42,194 nt of DNA from Tepidamorphus sp. Its GTDB lineage: Bacteria > Pseudomonadota > Alphaproteobacteria > Rhizobiales > Tepidamorphaceae. The stretch covers positions 1-42,194 of the forward strand of contig JANQKY010000003.1 of assembly GCA_028280885.1 (NCBI GenBank), read 5' to 3'. The notes below the pieces were generated by a model. That model was not told the origin of the DNA and made no database searches. It worked only from the letters and a program-made list of their open reading frames with translations. How positions within the stretch are numbered: the stretch's first letter is position 1; each line of letters begins with the position of its first letter. A program made the position numbers and the translations under genes. This document shows positions 8,132 through 15,775 of the stretch, one piece after another.

Positions 8132-8200
8132 GGGGTGAGGCACGGTCCGCGTAAGCGGACGAAACGCATCGCGTTTCGAGTGCCGAACGCGCGAGCGTTC
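8132..8200 (+). repeat. Dispersed triple-hairpin repeat, copy A
   Basis: Directly after the tctA stop come three consecutive perfect hairpins: GTCCGC-gtaa-GCGGAC (8145-8160), GAAACGC-atc-GCGTTTC (8161-8177) and GAACGC-gcga-GCGTTC (8185-8200). A second copy in reverse orientation lies at 26398-26478. The middle hairpin differs by compensating changes between the copies, so the folded structure is conserved. This is a REP-like intergenic element; it may act as terminator or mRNA end-protector. The rest of the gap to 8331 holds nothing recognisable. Confidence 0.8.
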
Positions 8201-8331
8201 AGACGCATCGCCGGGAGCCGAGCGATAACCGCCGCGACGGCACCGCACCTGCCGTATTACCACAGCACCCCGCCTGCAACCGGCCCCCACAGCGCGTATC
8301 GACATCTTGGAAACCAGAATCAGCTCGCCCG

Positions 8332-8366
8332 TTAAAACGATTTACATGACGATTAAATCGTTTTAA
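8332..8366. promoter_or_regulatory. Paired LacI-type operators of the LacI gene at 8445
   Basis: A perfect 12-bp inverted repeat (TTAAAACGATTT ... AAATCGTTTTAA, 11-bp spacer) is made of two LacI-type operators with a central CG: TAAAACGATTTA at 8333-8344 and its reverse TAAATCGTTTTA at 8354-8365. Their centres are 21 bp apart, two helical turns, so two dimers would sit on one DNA face. A weak promoter (-35 ATGACG 8346, -10 TATAGG 8368) overlaps the second site, which suggests autorepression. Confidence 0.7.
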
Positions 8367-8444
8367 TTATAGGCTCAGCCCAAGCAATCTGCTCCATCTG
8401 CCCGACCCGGAAGCCCGGAGCGGGTCCCACCGAAAGGAACCACC

Positions 8445-9473
8445 ATGCCGCGGCTTGCCGATGTCGCGAAAGCCTCGAAGGTCTCGCCGGCGATCGTCTC
8501 GCGCGTCGCAAACGGCGACCGGTCGCTGAAGATCACCGCCGAGACCCGGCGCCGCGTCGAACAGGCGATCCGCGAGATGGGTTACAGGCCGAACCGCGCG
8601 GCGCAATCGCTGCGGTCGGCGCAAAGCGGCTTCATCGCGCTTGCCGTCCACGACATCACCAACCCGGTCTATGGCGAGATCGCCCGCGGCGCCGGCGCCG
8701 CCGCGGCGCGGATCGGCAAGGCGCTCGTGATGAGTGACTCATCCGAACACGAGGCGGAGACCGCCCACCTGCCCGAGACAGTGCCCGACACTCTCGTCGA
8801 CCTCGTCGGCGGACATGGCGTCGACGGGCTGATCCTGCAGGCCAATGGCGGCGCGTCCGACCAGGTGCTCGCGCTCGCGGCCCGCGAGAAGACGCCGATG
8901 GTCGTGCTCCAGGCCGATATCGGTATCGGCGACCAGGTCGTCCTGCTGCCCGACGAGCAGGCCGCCCGGCTTGCCACCGGGCATCTGATCGGCCTCGGCC
9001 ACACCCGCATCGGCTGCCTTGCCACCAATCCGGGGCTGACCTTCACCGGGGCGCGGATCGCCGGCTGGCGCCGCACGCTTGAGGCGCACGGGCTGCGCCA
9101 TGACGACACGCGCGTCGTGCATGCCCCGGCGACGATCGCGGCCGGCGCCGATGCCGCCGCGACGCTGCTGGCGCGATCCGGCGATATTACCGCGTTGGTC
9201 TGCTGCAACATCGTGCCGGCGATCGGGGCGATGATGGGGCTCACCGAGCGCGGCTACCGGGTGCCCGATGATATCTCCATCGCCGCGATCCACGACATTC
9301 CCATGGCGCCGTTCCTCAAGGTGGCGATGACGACGGTCGCGATGCCGCTGTTCGAGATGGGCGTCGCCGCCGTCGAGGCGCTTGCCGGGTGTGGACCCGG
9401 TGATGGCGGACCGGTCCGCATCATCGACACCGAACCGCGCCTGATCGTCCGCGCCAGCACCGGCCGGGCATAG
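8445..9473 (+). CDS. LacI-family transcriptional repressor
   Basis: 342 residues. The N-terminal LacI helix-turn-helix and hinge are clear (PRLADVAKASKVSPAIVSRVANGD, then RPNRAAQSLRS), followed by a periplasmic-binding-protein-like effector domain (ITNPVYGEIARGA, VDGLILQ, LGHTRIGCLA, ISIAAIHDIPMAPF). The start follows an AAAGGA site by 6 bases. It is clearly paralogous to the LacI protein at 19378-20373 (matching hinge, NPVYGEI and VDGLILQA blocks), yet its candidate operators differ (TAAAACGATTTA against an 18-mer with TGG/CCA ends). It probably represses itself and the downstream binding-protein-like gene, 35 bases away. The effector is unknown, likely a sugar-like or acid ligand as in its family. 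Confidence 0.92.
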   Translation: MPRLADVAKASKVSPAIVSRVANGDRSLKITAETRRRVEQAIREMGYRPNRAAQSLRSAQSGFIALAVHDITNPVYGEIARGAGAAAARIGKALVMSDSSEHEAETAHLPETVPDTLVDLVGGHGVDGLILQANGGASDQVLALAAREKTPMVVLQADIGIGDQVVLLPDEQAARLATGHLIGLGHTRIGCLATNPGLTFTGARIAGWRRTLEAHGLRHDDTRVVHAPATIAAGADAAATLLARSGDITALVCCNIVPAIGAMMGLTERGYRVPDDISIAAIHDIPMAPFLKVAMTTVAMPLFEMGVAAVEALAGCGPGDGGPVRIIDTEPRLIVRASTGRA

Positions 9474-9508
9474 CCGCCAAATCCGTCACCAGATCTCGGG
9501 AACGCCGC

Positions 9509-10669
9509 ATGACACGCCATACCGCCCTGACATGGGATCACCCGCGCGGCTACGACGCGCTCGCCCGCGCCGCCGCGCGCTTCAACGCCGCGCACCCGGG
9601 CGAGTCGCTCGTCTGGGAGACGCAGCCGCTGGAGGGCTTCGAATCCCATCCGATCGCCGATCTGTGTTCCCGCTACGACCTCGTCGTGCTCGACCATCCG
9701 CATATCGGCGAGGCGATCGAGGCGGCCTGCCTTCAGCCGCTGGACGCGGTCTTCCCGCCGTGGTTTCTCGATCAGGTGGCGCGCAGGACGGTCGGCCCCT
9801 GTCTGGCGAGCTACCGCATGGCCGGGCGGACCTGGGCGCTGCCCCTTGATGCCGCGACGCAGGTGATGGCCGTCCAGCCGGAAGCCCTGACCGGCAGCGT
9901 GCCGACGACCTGGGCGGATCTGATCGCCTATGCCGACCGGCATGGCGGCGTCGCGCTCTGCCTGGCGGGGCCGCACGCGCTGCTGACATTCCTGTCGATT
10001 GTCGCCTCGCTCGGCCATCGCCGCTTCGGCGAAGCGGGGCGGCGTTTCATTCCAGCCGAGGAAGGACGACGGGCCTATGAGATATTGCGGCGGCTGTTTA
10101 CCGCTCCCTCGCGCGCGGTGATGGAGATGAACCCGATCCATATGCTCGAGCACATGACGGAAGGCCGGGACATCGCCATCTGTCCGCTGATCTATCAATA
10201 CGTGACCTATTGCGAGCCCGATCAGGCGCGTCCGCTGGACTTTCATGACGCGCCGCGCGTTGCGCCTTCGCACCGCCCCGGTTCCATTCTCGGCGGTACG
10301 GGAATTGCGGTGACGAAGCGGTGCCGAATGTCGCCGGCGCTTGCCGATCACCTGCAGTGGTTGATGAGCGAGGACGCGCAGACGGGGCTCGTGGCCGAGA
10401 CGAACGGCCAGCCGAGCGCGGTTTCCGCCTGGCGGAGCGCGGCGGTGAACGAAGGGGTTCGGAACTTCTATCGGAACACGCTTCAGACGATGGATGCAGC
10501 GAGCATCCGTCCGCGCTTTAACGGCTATATCGCGGTGCAGGCCGCGCTGTCGGCCCATATCCGCGACTGCCTGGCGACGGGACGATCGACCGACGACTTC
10601 ATGGCGTCGATTGCGGACTATCTTGTCGCGGAGGACGAGGACGGATTGGTTCGCGGGCATGCCGCGTGA
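9509..10669 (+). CDS. Family 1 solute-binding-protein-like protein without signal peptide
   Basis: 386 residues with the sequence style of a family 1 extracellular solute-binding protein: an early WDHPRGYDALARAAARFNAAHPG segment, DLVVLDHPHIGEA, WALPLDAATQVMAVQPE, a PTTWADLIAYA block typical of sugar-binding proteins, and SPALADHLQWLMSEDAQ near the end. Ordinary members are exported, but this one starts directly in the first strand (MTRHTALTWDHPRG) with no hydrophobic leader and no upstream in-frame leader visible. It probably works in the cytosol, either as a ligand sensor or buffer or in an unknown enzymatic role. It is co-directional with and 35 bases behind the LacI gene. No permease or ATPase genes accompany it. 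The fold is fairly sure, the role open. Confidence 0.7.
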   Translation: MTRHTALTWDHPRGYDALARAAARFNAAHPGESLVWETQPLEGFESHPIADLCSRYDLVVLDHPHIGEAIEAACLQPLDAVFPPWFLDQVARRTVGPCLASYRMAGRTWALPLDAATQVMAVQPEALTGSVPTTWADLIAYADRHGGVALCLAGPHALLTFLSIVASLGHRRFGEAGRRFIPAEEGRRAYEILRRLFTAPSRAVMEMNPIHMLEHMTEGRDIAICPLIYQYVTYCEPDQARPLDFHDAPRVAPSHRPGSILGGTGIAVTKRCRMSPALADHLQWLMSEDAQTGLVAETNGQPSAVSAWRSAAVNEGVRNFYRNTLQTMDAASIRPRFNGYIAVQAALSAHIRDCLATGRSTDDFMASIADYLVAEDEDGLVRGHAA

Positions 10670-10766
10670 TCGCGCTGTTGACGTGCAGGTGTAGTGCTAC
10701 GTCCGTTGGTTCGAGATCGCCTCCGGCGCCCTCGAAGCCGCTTCGCGGCATCACCACCCGGTCGCT

Positions 10767-11921
10767 CTACTTCCAGAGCTTTTCGCTGGCGATCCGCGCG
10801 CCCTCCGCCAGCGCCTTGAGCTTGGCCCAGACGACGCGGTTCTCGACCTCGGTCTTATAGATCGCCTGGCTGGAGAAGCCGCAATCCGTCGAGGCGATGA
10901 CGTTCTCGCGGCCGACGCGGTCGGCGAAGCGGATGATGCGCTCGGCGATGTAGTCGGGATGCTCGACGACGCTGGTCGCATGGGTGACGACGCCCGGCAG
11001 GATGTGCTTGCCGTCGGGCAGTTTCACGCTCTCCCAGAGATGGTATTCGTGCTCGTGCCGCGGGTTGCCGGCCTCGAAGGAATAGGCCCCCGCATTCACC
11101 TTCAAAACCTCATTCACCATCATCGGCAGGTCCGGCTCGTAAATGCGCGGGCCCTGGTTGATGCCGTAGCAGGTGTGATAGCGGATCTTCTCGGGCGCAA
11201 TGCCCTTGATCGAATGGTTCACCGCCTCGACATAAAGGTTCGCTTTGGCGATCCGCGCCGTCTCGTCGAGCGACTTGTCCATATAGACATGCGGCAGGAA
11301 CGGGTCGTCGACCTGCAAAAGAAAGCCGGCATCAATAATTGCGTTGTATTCGACCGACAGCGCATCAGCGACGGCGTACATATAGGCCTCGTGGCTTGGG
11401 TAATACTCGTTGAAGCCGACGCCGGTGACCGCCGCGCAGGGCATGAACGCCTCCTCCACGCCATGCCGCTCGCAGGAGGCCCGCAGGTTTGCAAGGTCCT
11501 TCTCCAGCGCCGCCTGGCCGATATAGGTGATCGGCCCGACGCAGCAGACGGGATGGGCCGGCGCGATCGCACCGCCAAGATGCGCGCGCGCAAAATAGTC
11601 GGCGTAATATTCCGGGAACGCCTCTTTTTCGGCGGCGTAATACCCCATGTCGTGGCCGGGGCGTTGCTCGTAGCCGGACAGCCGTTCCTCGATATAGATC
11701 GCGTGGCCGGGCTTCGACATCTCGCCGTCGGCGACGATATCGATACCGGCCTCGACCTGCTGCGCGACCATCCGGTCAACGGCGTCGGCGACCTTGGCGT
11801 CATAGGCCGCCTCGTCGACCGCCTCGCCGTCGAAGCGGGCTTTCAGCACATCGAGAAGGTCGTGCGGCCGCGGCAGGCTGCCGACATGGGTCGTGAGGAT
11901 CCGGTCGACGCTGTGTCTCAT
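10767..11921 (-). CDS. MetE C-terminal-domain-like (cobalamin-independent methionine synthase family) protein
   Basis: A 384-residue single-domain protein of the UROD/MetE superfamily. It opens with TTHVGSLPRP and keeps the zinc ligands of MetE: H249 and C251 (YHTCYG), E283 (SFEAGN) and C347 (STDCGFSS). QVDDPFLP matches the substrate-binding QxDEP segment. It lacks the N-terminal half of true MetE, so it is not a standard methionine synthase; relatives of this size transfer or remove groups on thiols. ATG 11921 is preferred over an upstream TTG (11948) because GGAAAGG lies 8 bases before it. It is the last gene of the sulfatase-2/ABC operon, 27 bases after an SDR gene. A demethylase or thiol transferase role on the imported compound is conceivable but unproven. 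Confidence 0.8.
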   Translation of the reverse strand: MRHSVDRILTTHVGSLPRPHDLLDVLKARFDGEAVDEAAYDAKVADAVDRMVAQQVEAGIDIVADGEMSKPGHAIYIEERLSGYEQRPGHDMGYYAAEKEAFPEYYADYFARAHLGGAIAPAHPVCCVGPITYIGQAALEKDLANLRASCERHGVEEAFMPCAAVTGVGFNEYYPSHEAYMYAVADALSVEYNAIIDAGFLLQVDDPFLPHVYMDKSLDETARIAKANLYVEAVNHSIKGIAPEKIRYHTCYGINQGPRIYEPDLPMMVNEVLKVNAGAYSFEAGNPRHEHEYHLWESVKLPDGKHILPGVVTHATSVVEHPDYIAERIIRFADRVGRENVIASTDCGFSSQAIYKTEVENRVVWAKLKALAEGARIASEKLWK

Positions 11922-11948
11922 CGGCTTGGCCTTTCCGTTGGCTCGCAA

Positions 11949-12695
11949 TCAGTAAATGGACGCGCCGCCGTCGACGCGCATGACGGTGCCGGTCACCTTG
12001 CGGGCCTCGTCGGAGGCGAGGAACAGCGCCATCGCGGCGACGTCCTCCGGGTCGGACGGGCCCAGCAGCGATTTCTGGTAGATCGGGTTGTCCGGCTTGA
12101 TGAAGGCGGCGACCCGCTCGGTCAGCACGACGCCGGGGGCCAGCACGTTGACGCGGACGCCGTGCTCGGCCCATTGCATCGCCATCGCGCGGCTCATCGC
12201 CAGCACGCCGCCCTTCGAGGCGGTATAGGCGTCGGCGCCGTGGGTGCCGATGACCGCGCGCAGCGACGAGATGTTGATGATCGCGCCGCCGCCGGCCGCG
12301 ACCATCTCCGGGATCAGCCGGCGGCAGGTCAAAAGCGTGCCGAACAGATCGACCCGGATGGTCCGCCAGAACTCGTCGAGCGCCAGCTCGGTGACCGGGC
12401 CGTCCTTGGTCGAGCCGCCGCCGGCCGAATTGAACAGGACGTCGATTTTCCCGAACCGGTCGAGCCCGGCGCGGACCATTGCGTCGACAGCGGCCTCGTC
12501 GGATACATCGCCGCTGACGGCAAGCGCCTTACCGCCCTCAGCTTCGATCTCGGCGGCGACGGCTTCGGCCGCGGCCAGTTGCAGGTCCGCCAGCACGAGG
12601 CGCGCGCCTTCCCGCGCAAAGGCCAGCGCCGCCGCCTTGCCGATGCCGTTGCCGCCGCCGGTGATCAGCGCCGTCTTGCCCTCAAGTCGTTTCAT
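11949..12695 (-). CDS. Short-chain dehydrogenase/reductase (SDR)
   Basis: 248 residues, classical SDR. The nucleotide-binding glycine motif is TGGGNGIG (residues 13-20), an acidic residue after the second strand (LADLQ) points to NAD(H) preference, the structural NAG motif appears as NSAGG, the catalytic Ser is in NISSLRA, and YTASK holds the catalytic Tyr and Lys. The C-terminus VTGTVMRVDGGASIY is typical. It overlaps the upstream SDR by 14 bases and precedes the MetE-like gene. It should oxidise a hydroxyl group freed by desulfation or a later intermediate; the specific substrate is not readable. Confidence 0.92.
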   Translation of the reverse strand: MKRLEGKTALITGGGNGIGKAAALAFAREGARLVLADLQLAAAEAVAAEIEAEGGKALAVSGDVSDEAAVDAMVRAGLDRFGKIDVLFNSAGGGSTKDGPVTELALDEFWRTIRVDLFGTLLTCRRLIPEMVAAGGGAIINISSLRAVIGTHGADAYTASKGGVLAMSRAMAMQWAEHGVRVNVLAPGVVLTERVAAFIKPDNPIYQKSLLGPSDPEDVAAMALFLASDEARKVTGTVMRVDGGASIY

Positions 12696-13416
12696 GCGAT
12701 GCCTTCAGCTTGATGCCGCCAACCGCCTGGTCGGTCGGCAGGAGTTCGATGGTGGCGACGTTGACATGGGCCGGCGTGCCGACCGCGTAGAGGATCGCGG
12801 CGGCCACATCCTTCGGATCCAGTTCGCGGATGCCGGTACTGCCCATCCTGTCAAGCCGTTCGCGATCGCCCTTGGCGGCGGCATAGAATTCGGTCGCGAC
12901 CCGGCCGGGGCAGATCTCGGTGACGCGGATGCCGGTGCCGACAAGTTCGTTGCGCAGGTTCTGGCTGAAGATGTGGACGGCCGCCTTCGTCGCGCCGTAA
13001 AGGGCCGAGGCGACGGTGTGGAGCCCGGCGATCGAGCCGATATTGACGATGTGGCCCGCCCGGTTTTCGATCATCGCCGGCAGGACCACGCCGGTGAGCT
13101 GCAGAAGCGACGTCACATTGACGTCGACCGCCTCCTGGATGAGCGCGTCACCGGCCTCTGCGAAACCGTCGATGCCGTGCCCGACACCGGCATTGTTGAC
13201 GAGAACGTCCGGCTTGAAATCGTCGACCGCCGCGCGGATTGTCGCGATGTCGCGGACATCGGCGGCAAGGATCTGCGCGCCGGTCTCCTGGGCGAGACCG
13301 TCGAGACGGTCCGGCCGCCGCGCGACCGCCAGCACCGCGTATCCGGCGCCGCGCAGCGCGCCGACGGTCGCCGCGCCGATGCCACTCGTCGCCCCTGTCA
13401 CGATGGCGCGTTTCAT
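12682..13416 (-). CDS. SDR oxidoreductase, YdfG/3-hydroxy-acid dehydrogenase type
   Basis: 244 residues. It shows TGATSGIG (residues 8-15), ARRPDRL after strand two (the Arg pair suggests NADP), VNNAG, a catalytic Ser in NIGSIAG and YGATK with the Tyr-Lys pair. The end (INVNT-like NVATIELLPTDQAVGG) resembles YdfG, which oxidises serine, 3-hydroxypropionate and related 3-hydroxy acids. The start at 13416 overlaps the sulfatase stop by an ATGA, so the two are translationally coupled. It probably acts on the hydroxy compound released by sulfatase 2. The upstream in-frame extension to 13497 lies inside the sulfatase gene and is rejected. Confidence 0.9.
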   Translation of the reverse strand: MKRAIVTGATSGIGAATVGALRGAGYAVLAVARRPDRLDGLAQETGAQILAADVRDIATIRAAVDDFKPDVLVNNAGVGHGIDGFAEAGDALIQEAVDVNVTSLLQLTGVVLPAMIENRAGHIVNIGSIAGLHTVASALYGATKAAVHIFSQNLRNELVGTGIRVTEICPGRVATEFYAAAKGDRERLDRMGSTGIRELDPKDVAAAILYAVGTPAHVNVATIELLPTDQAVGGIKLKASHETT

Positions 13417-14930
13417 GTGTCCTCCGATGGGGTGTCGGGCGGGGTCTCGGGAAAGAAGTTCATCAACCCGCCCGGATTGACCGGCGGCACCGGCCACTGG
13501 TGGCCGCGCGTCATGCCGAGGCCGCGATTGGGCGCGGGGCGATAGCGACGGTTCGGCAGGCCGGTGAGGTCCCCGTCGCTCACCCAGTCGAGATCGGAGC
13601 CGTAGAGCGAACCGACAAGCAGGCTTTTCAGATGCCCCAGCGTGTTGCCATAGGCGGGGTCGCGCGCGACGTCGGTGAGTTCGTCCGGGTCGGTGTCGAG
13701 GTCGAACAGCTGACAGCGATTGCCGGCCGCGTAGTAGACGAGCTTGTGGCGGCCGTCATGGATCATCCGGTTGGACAACTCGCCCTCGCCGAATTCACCA
13801 TAAAGAAAGTCGCGTTTCGGGCCGAGAATCGAGCGGCCGGTGACCGTTTCCGGGATATCGATCCCGGCAAGATCGAGCAGCGTCGGCATGATGTCGGCAA
13901 GGCAGGCGAGACGGTCATCCGTGCCGCCCGCCGCGACCCGCAGGCAGTCCTTCACGCCCATCAGCAGCATCGGCACGTTCGCCGACGGCTCGTAGAAGTT
14001 CTGCTTGGCCCAGATGCCGTGATTGCCCATGGTCTCGCCGTGGTCGGAGGTGAACATGACGATGGTGTTGTCGAGAATGCCCTCCTCGCGCAGGGTGCCG
14101 AACAGCGCGCCGATCTGCTGGTCGATCTGCGTGCACAGCGCATAGAAATGCCGCCGCGCCCAGGCGCCCTCGCGCGGACCATAGGCATAGCGCGCCCGGT
14201 AGGCCTGCAGCATCAGCGGCAGGTCGTCATCCTCGCACCAGGCCCCGAACACCGGTTCGTCCATCTCGACGCCGTCGTAGAAGCGCAGAAACCGCTCCGG
14301 CGGGACCAGCGGGGGATGCGGATGGCGGTAGCCGAGATACCAGAAGGCGGGCCGCTTCGGATCGCGCCTCCGGATGATCCGGCACATCGTGTCGGTCGCC
14401 CAGTTGGTGGCGTGCGCCTCTTCGGGCAGATGCCAGGACGTCGCCTCGTAGCCGTTGTTGGAGATGCCGTGGCCGAACTGTTTTCCAAGCCAGCCCTTGT
14501 CGCCCAGGAAGATTTCGTAATCGTCGGTGACGCCGTGATGGGTGCGGCCCTCGTCATCGAGCTGGATATCGTCGAAGCCGAGCCGGTCGCGCTGCGGATA
14601 GGTGTGGGTCTTGCCGACCCCGTAAGCCTGATAGCCGGCGTCGCGGAAGGTCTGCGCCAGGGTCGGCAGATCGGCCGGCATCTCGCGTTTGGCCTGAAAC
14701 GTGCGGTCGCCATGCTCGCGCGCCGACGTCCCCGTCATCAGCGTGCGGCGGGCCGGGATGCAGACGGGATGCTCGGAATAGGCATTGGTGAAGCGTGTGC
14801 CGCAGCGGGCGATCTGGTCGAGCACCGGCGTGCGGACGACCGGGTGCCCGGCCGCGCCCAGAAGCCGCGCCGACCAGTGGTCGGTGACGATCAGCAGGAT
14901 ATTCGGCTTGTCATAGTCGCTCCTGTACAT
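13413..14930 (-). CDS. Second cytosolic type I sulfatase
   Basis: 505 residues, paralogous along its length to the sulfatase at 4649. C57 in CIPARRTLMTG is the formylglycine site, preceded by NAYSEHPV where the other has NAYSECPV. Metal-site segments are TDHWSARLLGAAG and FTSDHGETMGNHG. No signal peptide. It lies in an operon with an ABC importer upstream and two SDRs and a MetE-like gene downstream, 13 bases after the permease stop. Its cytosolic location and operon point to desulfation of a compound taken up by that ABC system. The C-terminal third differs most from the paralogue, as expected for a different substrate. Activation should depend on the single FGE at 309-1298. Confidence 0.92.
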   Translation of the reverse strand: MYRSDYDKPNILLIVTDHWSARLLGAAGHPVVRTPVLDQIARCGTRFTNAYSEHPVCIPARRTLMTGTSAREHGDRTFQAKREMPADLPTLAQTFRDAGYQAYGVGKTHTYPQRDRLGFDDIQLDDEGRTHHGVTDDYEIFLGDKGWLGKQFGHGISNNGYEATSWHLPEEAHATNWATDTMCRIIRRRDPKRPAFWYLGYRHPHPPLVPPERFLRFYDGVEMDEPVFGAWCEDDDLPLMLQAYRARYAYGPREGAWARRHFYALCTQIDQQIGALFGTLREEGILDNTIVMFTSDHGETMGNHGIWAKQNFYEPSANVPMLLMGVKDCLRVAAGGTDDRLACLADIMPTLLDLAGIDIPETVTGRSILGPKRDFLYGEFGEGELSNRMIHDGRHKLVYYAAGNRCQLFDLDTDPDELTDVARDPAYGNTLGHLKSLLVGSLYGSDLDWVSDGDLTGLPNRRYRPAPNRGLGMTRGHQWPVPPVNPGGLMNFFPETPPDTPSEDT

Positions 14931-14943
14931 GGCCGCTTCGTCG

Positions 14944-15774
14944 CTATCCCTTCACCGCGCCCGCCGTCATGCCGGCGATGATCTGCTTGGCCGCGAAGAA
15001 GGTGAAGATCAGCGGCGGGATGACGATCAGCGTGCCCATCGCCATGATCCGCCCCCACTCGACGCCTTCCTCGGTGATGTGGCTGGCGGCCGCGACGGGC
15101 AGCGTGCGGGTGTTCCGGCCGGTCAGCAACAGGGCGAGGATGAACTCGTTCCAGGCGATGCGGAAGGTGAAGATGCCGGCAACCGCGTAGCCCGACGACA
15201 TCAGCGGCAACAGCACCCGGAAGAAGACCTGGAGCGGGCTCGCGCCGTCGACGATCGCGGCCTCCTCCAGTTCCTCGGGGATCTGCTTGAAGAAGCCGAA
15301 CAAGAGCCAGATCGCAAACGGCAGCGAGATTGCCGTGTAGAGGAAGGTCAGCGCCAGGAGGTCGTTGTCGATGCCCGCCAGGATGACGAAGGCAAACGCC
15401 GGTACGGCGATGACGGCCGGCGGCACCATGCGCACCAGCAGCGTCGCGTTGGCGAGAAACGTGCGGCCGGTGAACTTCGCCCGCGACAGCGCATAGGCGC
15501 AGAAGCCGCCGAACAGGAGCGTGATGACGGTCGTCGATCCGGCGACGATGATCGAGTTGATCAGATAGGTGTCGAACTTGCCGCGCCCGGTCAGGATCGC
15601 CTGGTAGTTGTCCATCGTCGGCACGAAGAAGAACCACACCGGCGTGTCGCCCTGTAGCGTCACCTCGTCCTTCAACGAGGTCGAGATCATCACCCAGATC
15701 GGCGCGAGCGATATCGCCGCCAGCAGGATCAGCACGGTGTAGTAATAGGCAAGGCGTACGCTATCGTTCTTCAT
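14944..15774 (-). CDS. ABC transporter permease, MalG/UgpE type
   Basis: 276 residues with six membrane helices. The cytoplasmic EAA loop that docks on the ATPase is clear (PEELEEAAIVDGASPLQVFFRVLLPL). WNEFILALLLTG and the final GAVKG are usual for MalG-like carbohydrate permeases. It follows the other permease by one base (15776/15774), so they are translationally tied. It forms half of the membrane channel of the importer encoded by 14944-19226. Confidence 0.95.
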   Translation of the reverse strand: MKNDSVRLAYYYTVLILLAAISLAPIWVMISTSLKDEVTLQGDTPVWFFFVPTMDNYQAILTGRGKFDTYLINSIIVAGSTTVITLLFGGFCAYALSRAKFTGRTFLANATLLVRMVPPAVIAVPAFAFVILAGIDNDLLALTFLYTAISLPFAIWLLFGFFKQIPEELEEAAIVDGASPLQVFFRVLLPLMSSGYAVAGIFTFRIAWNEFILALLLTGRNTRTLPVAAASHITEEGVEWGRIMAMGTLIVIPPLIFTFFAAKQIIAGMTAGAVKG

Positions 15775-15775
15775 G

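Noticed and set aside
6824..8305. A 493-codon minus-strand open frame opposite tctA
   Set aside because: Composition typical of a GC-rich shadow frame; tctA on the plus strand carries all family motifs.
10737..10749. GCCGC-ttc-GCGGC as a terminator between convergent genes
   Set aside because: Only five base pairs, no U-run on either side; too weak to call in GC-rich DNA.
10959..12713. A 584-codon plus-strand open frame across the MetE-like and SDR genes
   Set aside because: Antisense to two clear enzymes and without any recognisable domain or ribosome site.
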